Assembly (NCBI GenBank): GCA_002421995.1
Contig: DISP01000076.1
Coordinates: 1-6,350 of the forward strand
Source: Bacteroidales bacterium UBA6207
GTDB taxonomy: Bacteria; Bacteroidota; Bacteroidia; Bacteroidales; F082
DNA: 6,350 nt
Direction of reading: 5' to 3'
Both the position numbers and the translations under genes were made by a program. Of the stretch, positions 6,191 through 6,350 are shown piece after piece. Below the pieces are notes generated by a model, which was not told the DNA's origin, did not search any database, and was given only the letters and a program-made list of their open reading frames with translations. The first letter of the stretch is position 1; each line of letters starts with the position of its first letter.

Positions 6191-6350
6191 GGGTCTGCTG
6201 AAAAACCCTTAAGTGAATCAATAAATAAAAACTGTATTTTGTATTATTTGTGCACGCATTTGAATCTGTTTGGCACAAAAAGCTTGCATCCCGATCTAAA
6301 TTCGAAGCTCGGATTGAATGAAAATACTTCGGTAGTGTTCTTTTTTTTAC
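6191..6350. mobile_element. Possible left end of an insertion sequence, running off the window
   Basis: GGGTCTGCTGAAAAACC (6191-6207) resembles the terminal inverted repeats of some DDE-transposase insertion sequences from memory; I cannot name the family. Base composition turns clearly AT-rich from here, and no ORF starts before the window ends. AGGGT (6190-6194) and ACCCT (6205-6209) can pair as a small hairpin at the edge. The other end and the transposase gene would lie beyond 6350, so this rests on one motif and context. Confidence 0.33.

Noticed and set aside
6073..6201. A 42-codon ATG frame downstream of the antiporter gene
   Set aside because: It reads straight through the terminator and the tRNA relic. 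Its VPGAGIE stretch is the well-known artefact of translating the antisense of a tRNA T arm.
6233..6260. TATT/TTTG words that might be a promoter for a transposase beyond the window
   Set aside because: None has the correct spacing for TAnnTTTG with an upstream TTG, and the gene it would serve is not visible.

Overview
The window looks like a chromosomal segment from a member of the Bacteroidota, probably in or near the Bacteroidales/Marinilabiliales; this is an inference from gene style. Supporting signs are mixed base composition (about half GC by eye), start codons without strong Shine-Dalgarno sequences, a -7 promoter element of the Bacteroidota type (TAnnTTTG) before one gene and a weaker one before another, and protein architectures common in that phylum. 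I see no phage, CRISPR or defence genes. Four protein genes are well supported.

Layout: (1) 45-1238 (+) encodes a soluble response regulator fused to a histidine kinase, closed by a clear intrinsic terminator at 1275-1312. (2) 1429-2520 (+) encodes a membrane-anchored glycerolipid acyltransferase of the PlsC superfamily. (3) 2546-3667 (-) encodes a universal-stress-protein (Usp) tandem protein with an extra N-terminal domain; it converges on the acyltransferase with only 25 bp between stop codons. (4) 3881-6019 (+) encodes a CPA2-type cation:proton antiporter with a long cytosolic Usp-like tail. It is divergent from gene 3 across a 213-bp intergenic region that holds candidate promoters in both directions and a short direct repeat. 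A near-perfect, A/T-flanked terminator follows at 6104-6135.

The last 331 bases (6020-6350) contain no credible protein gene. They hold the terminator, a 31-bp relic of a tRNA 3' end on the minus strand (6136-6166), and from about 6191 an AT-rich stretch that begins like the end of an insertion sequence and runs out of the window. This right edge is the most likely place for mobile-element activity.

Working together: the divergent Usp gene and the antiporter share a regulatory region and related cytosolic domains, so a joint role in ion, pH or energy stress is plausible but inferred. The acyltransferase serves membrane lipid synthesis. The kinase is a cytosolic signalling relay whose partners are not visible here. 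I do not see a convincing undescribed system. The best leads are the three-part Usp fusion, the unusual Thr-Asp pair in the antiporter core, and the tRNA relic next to a possible insertion sequence.
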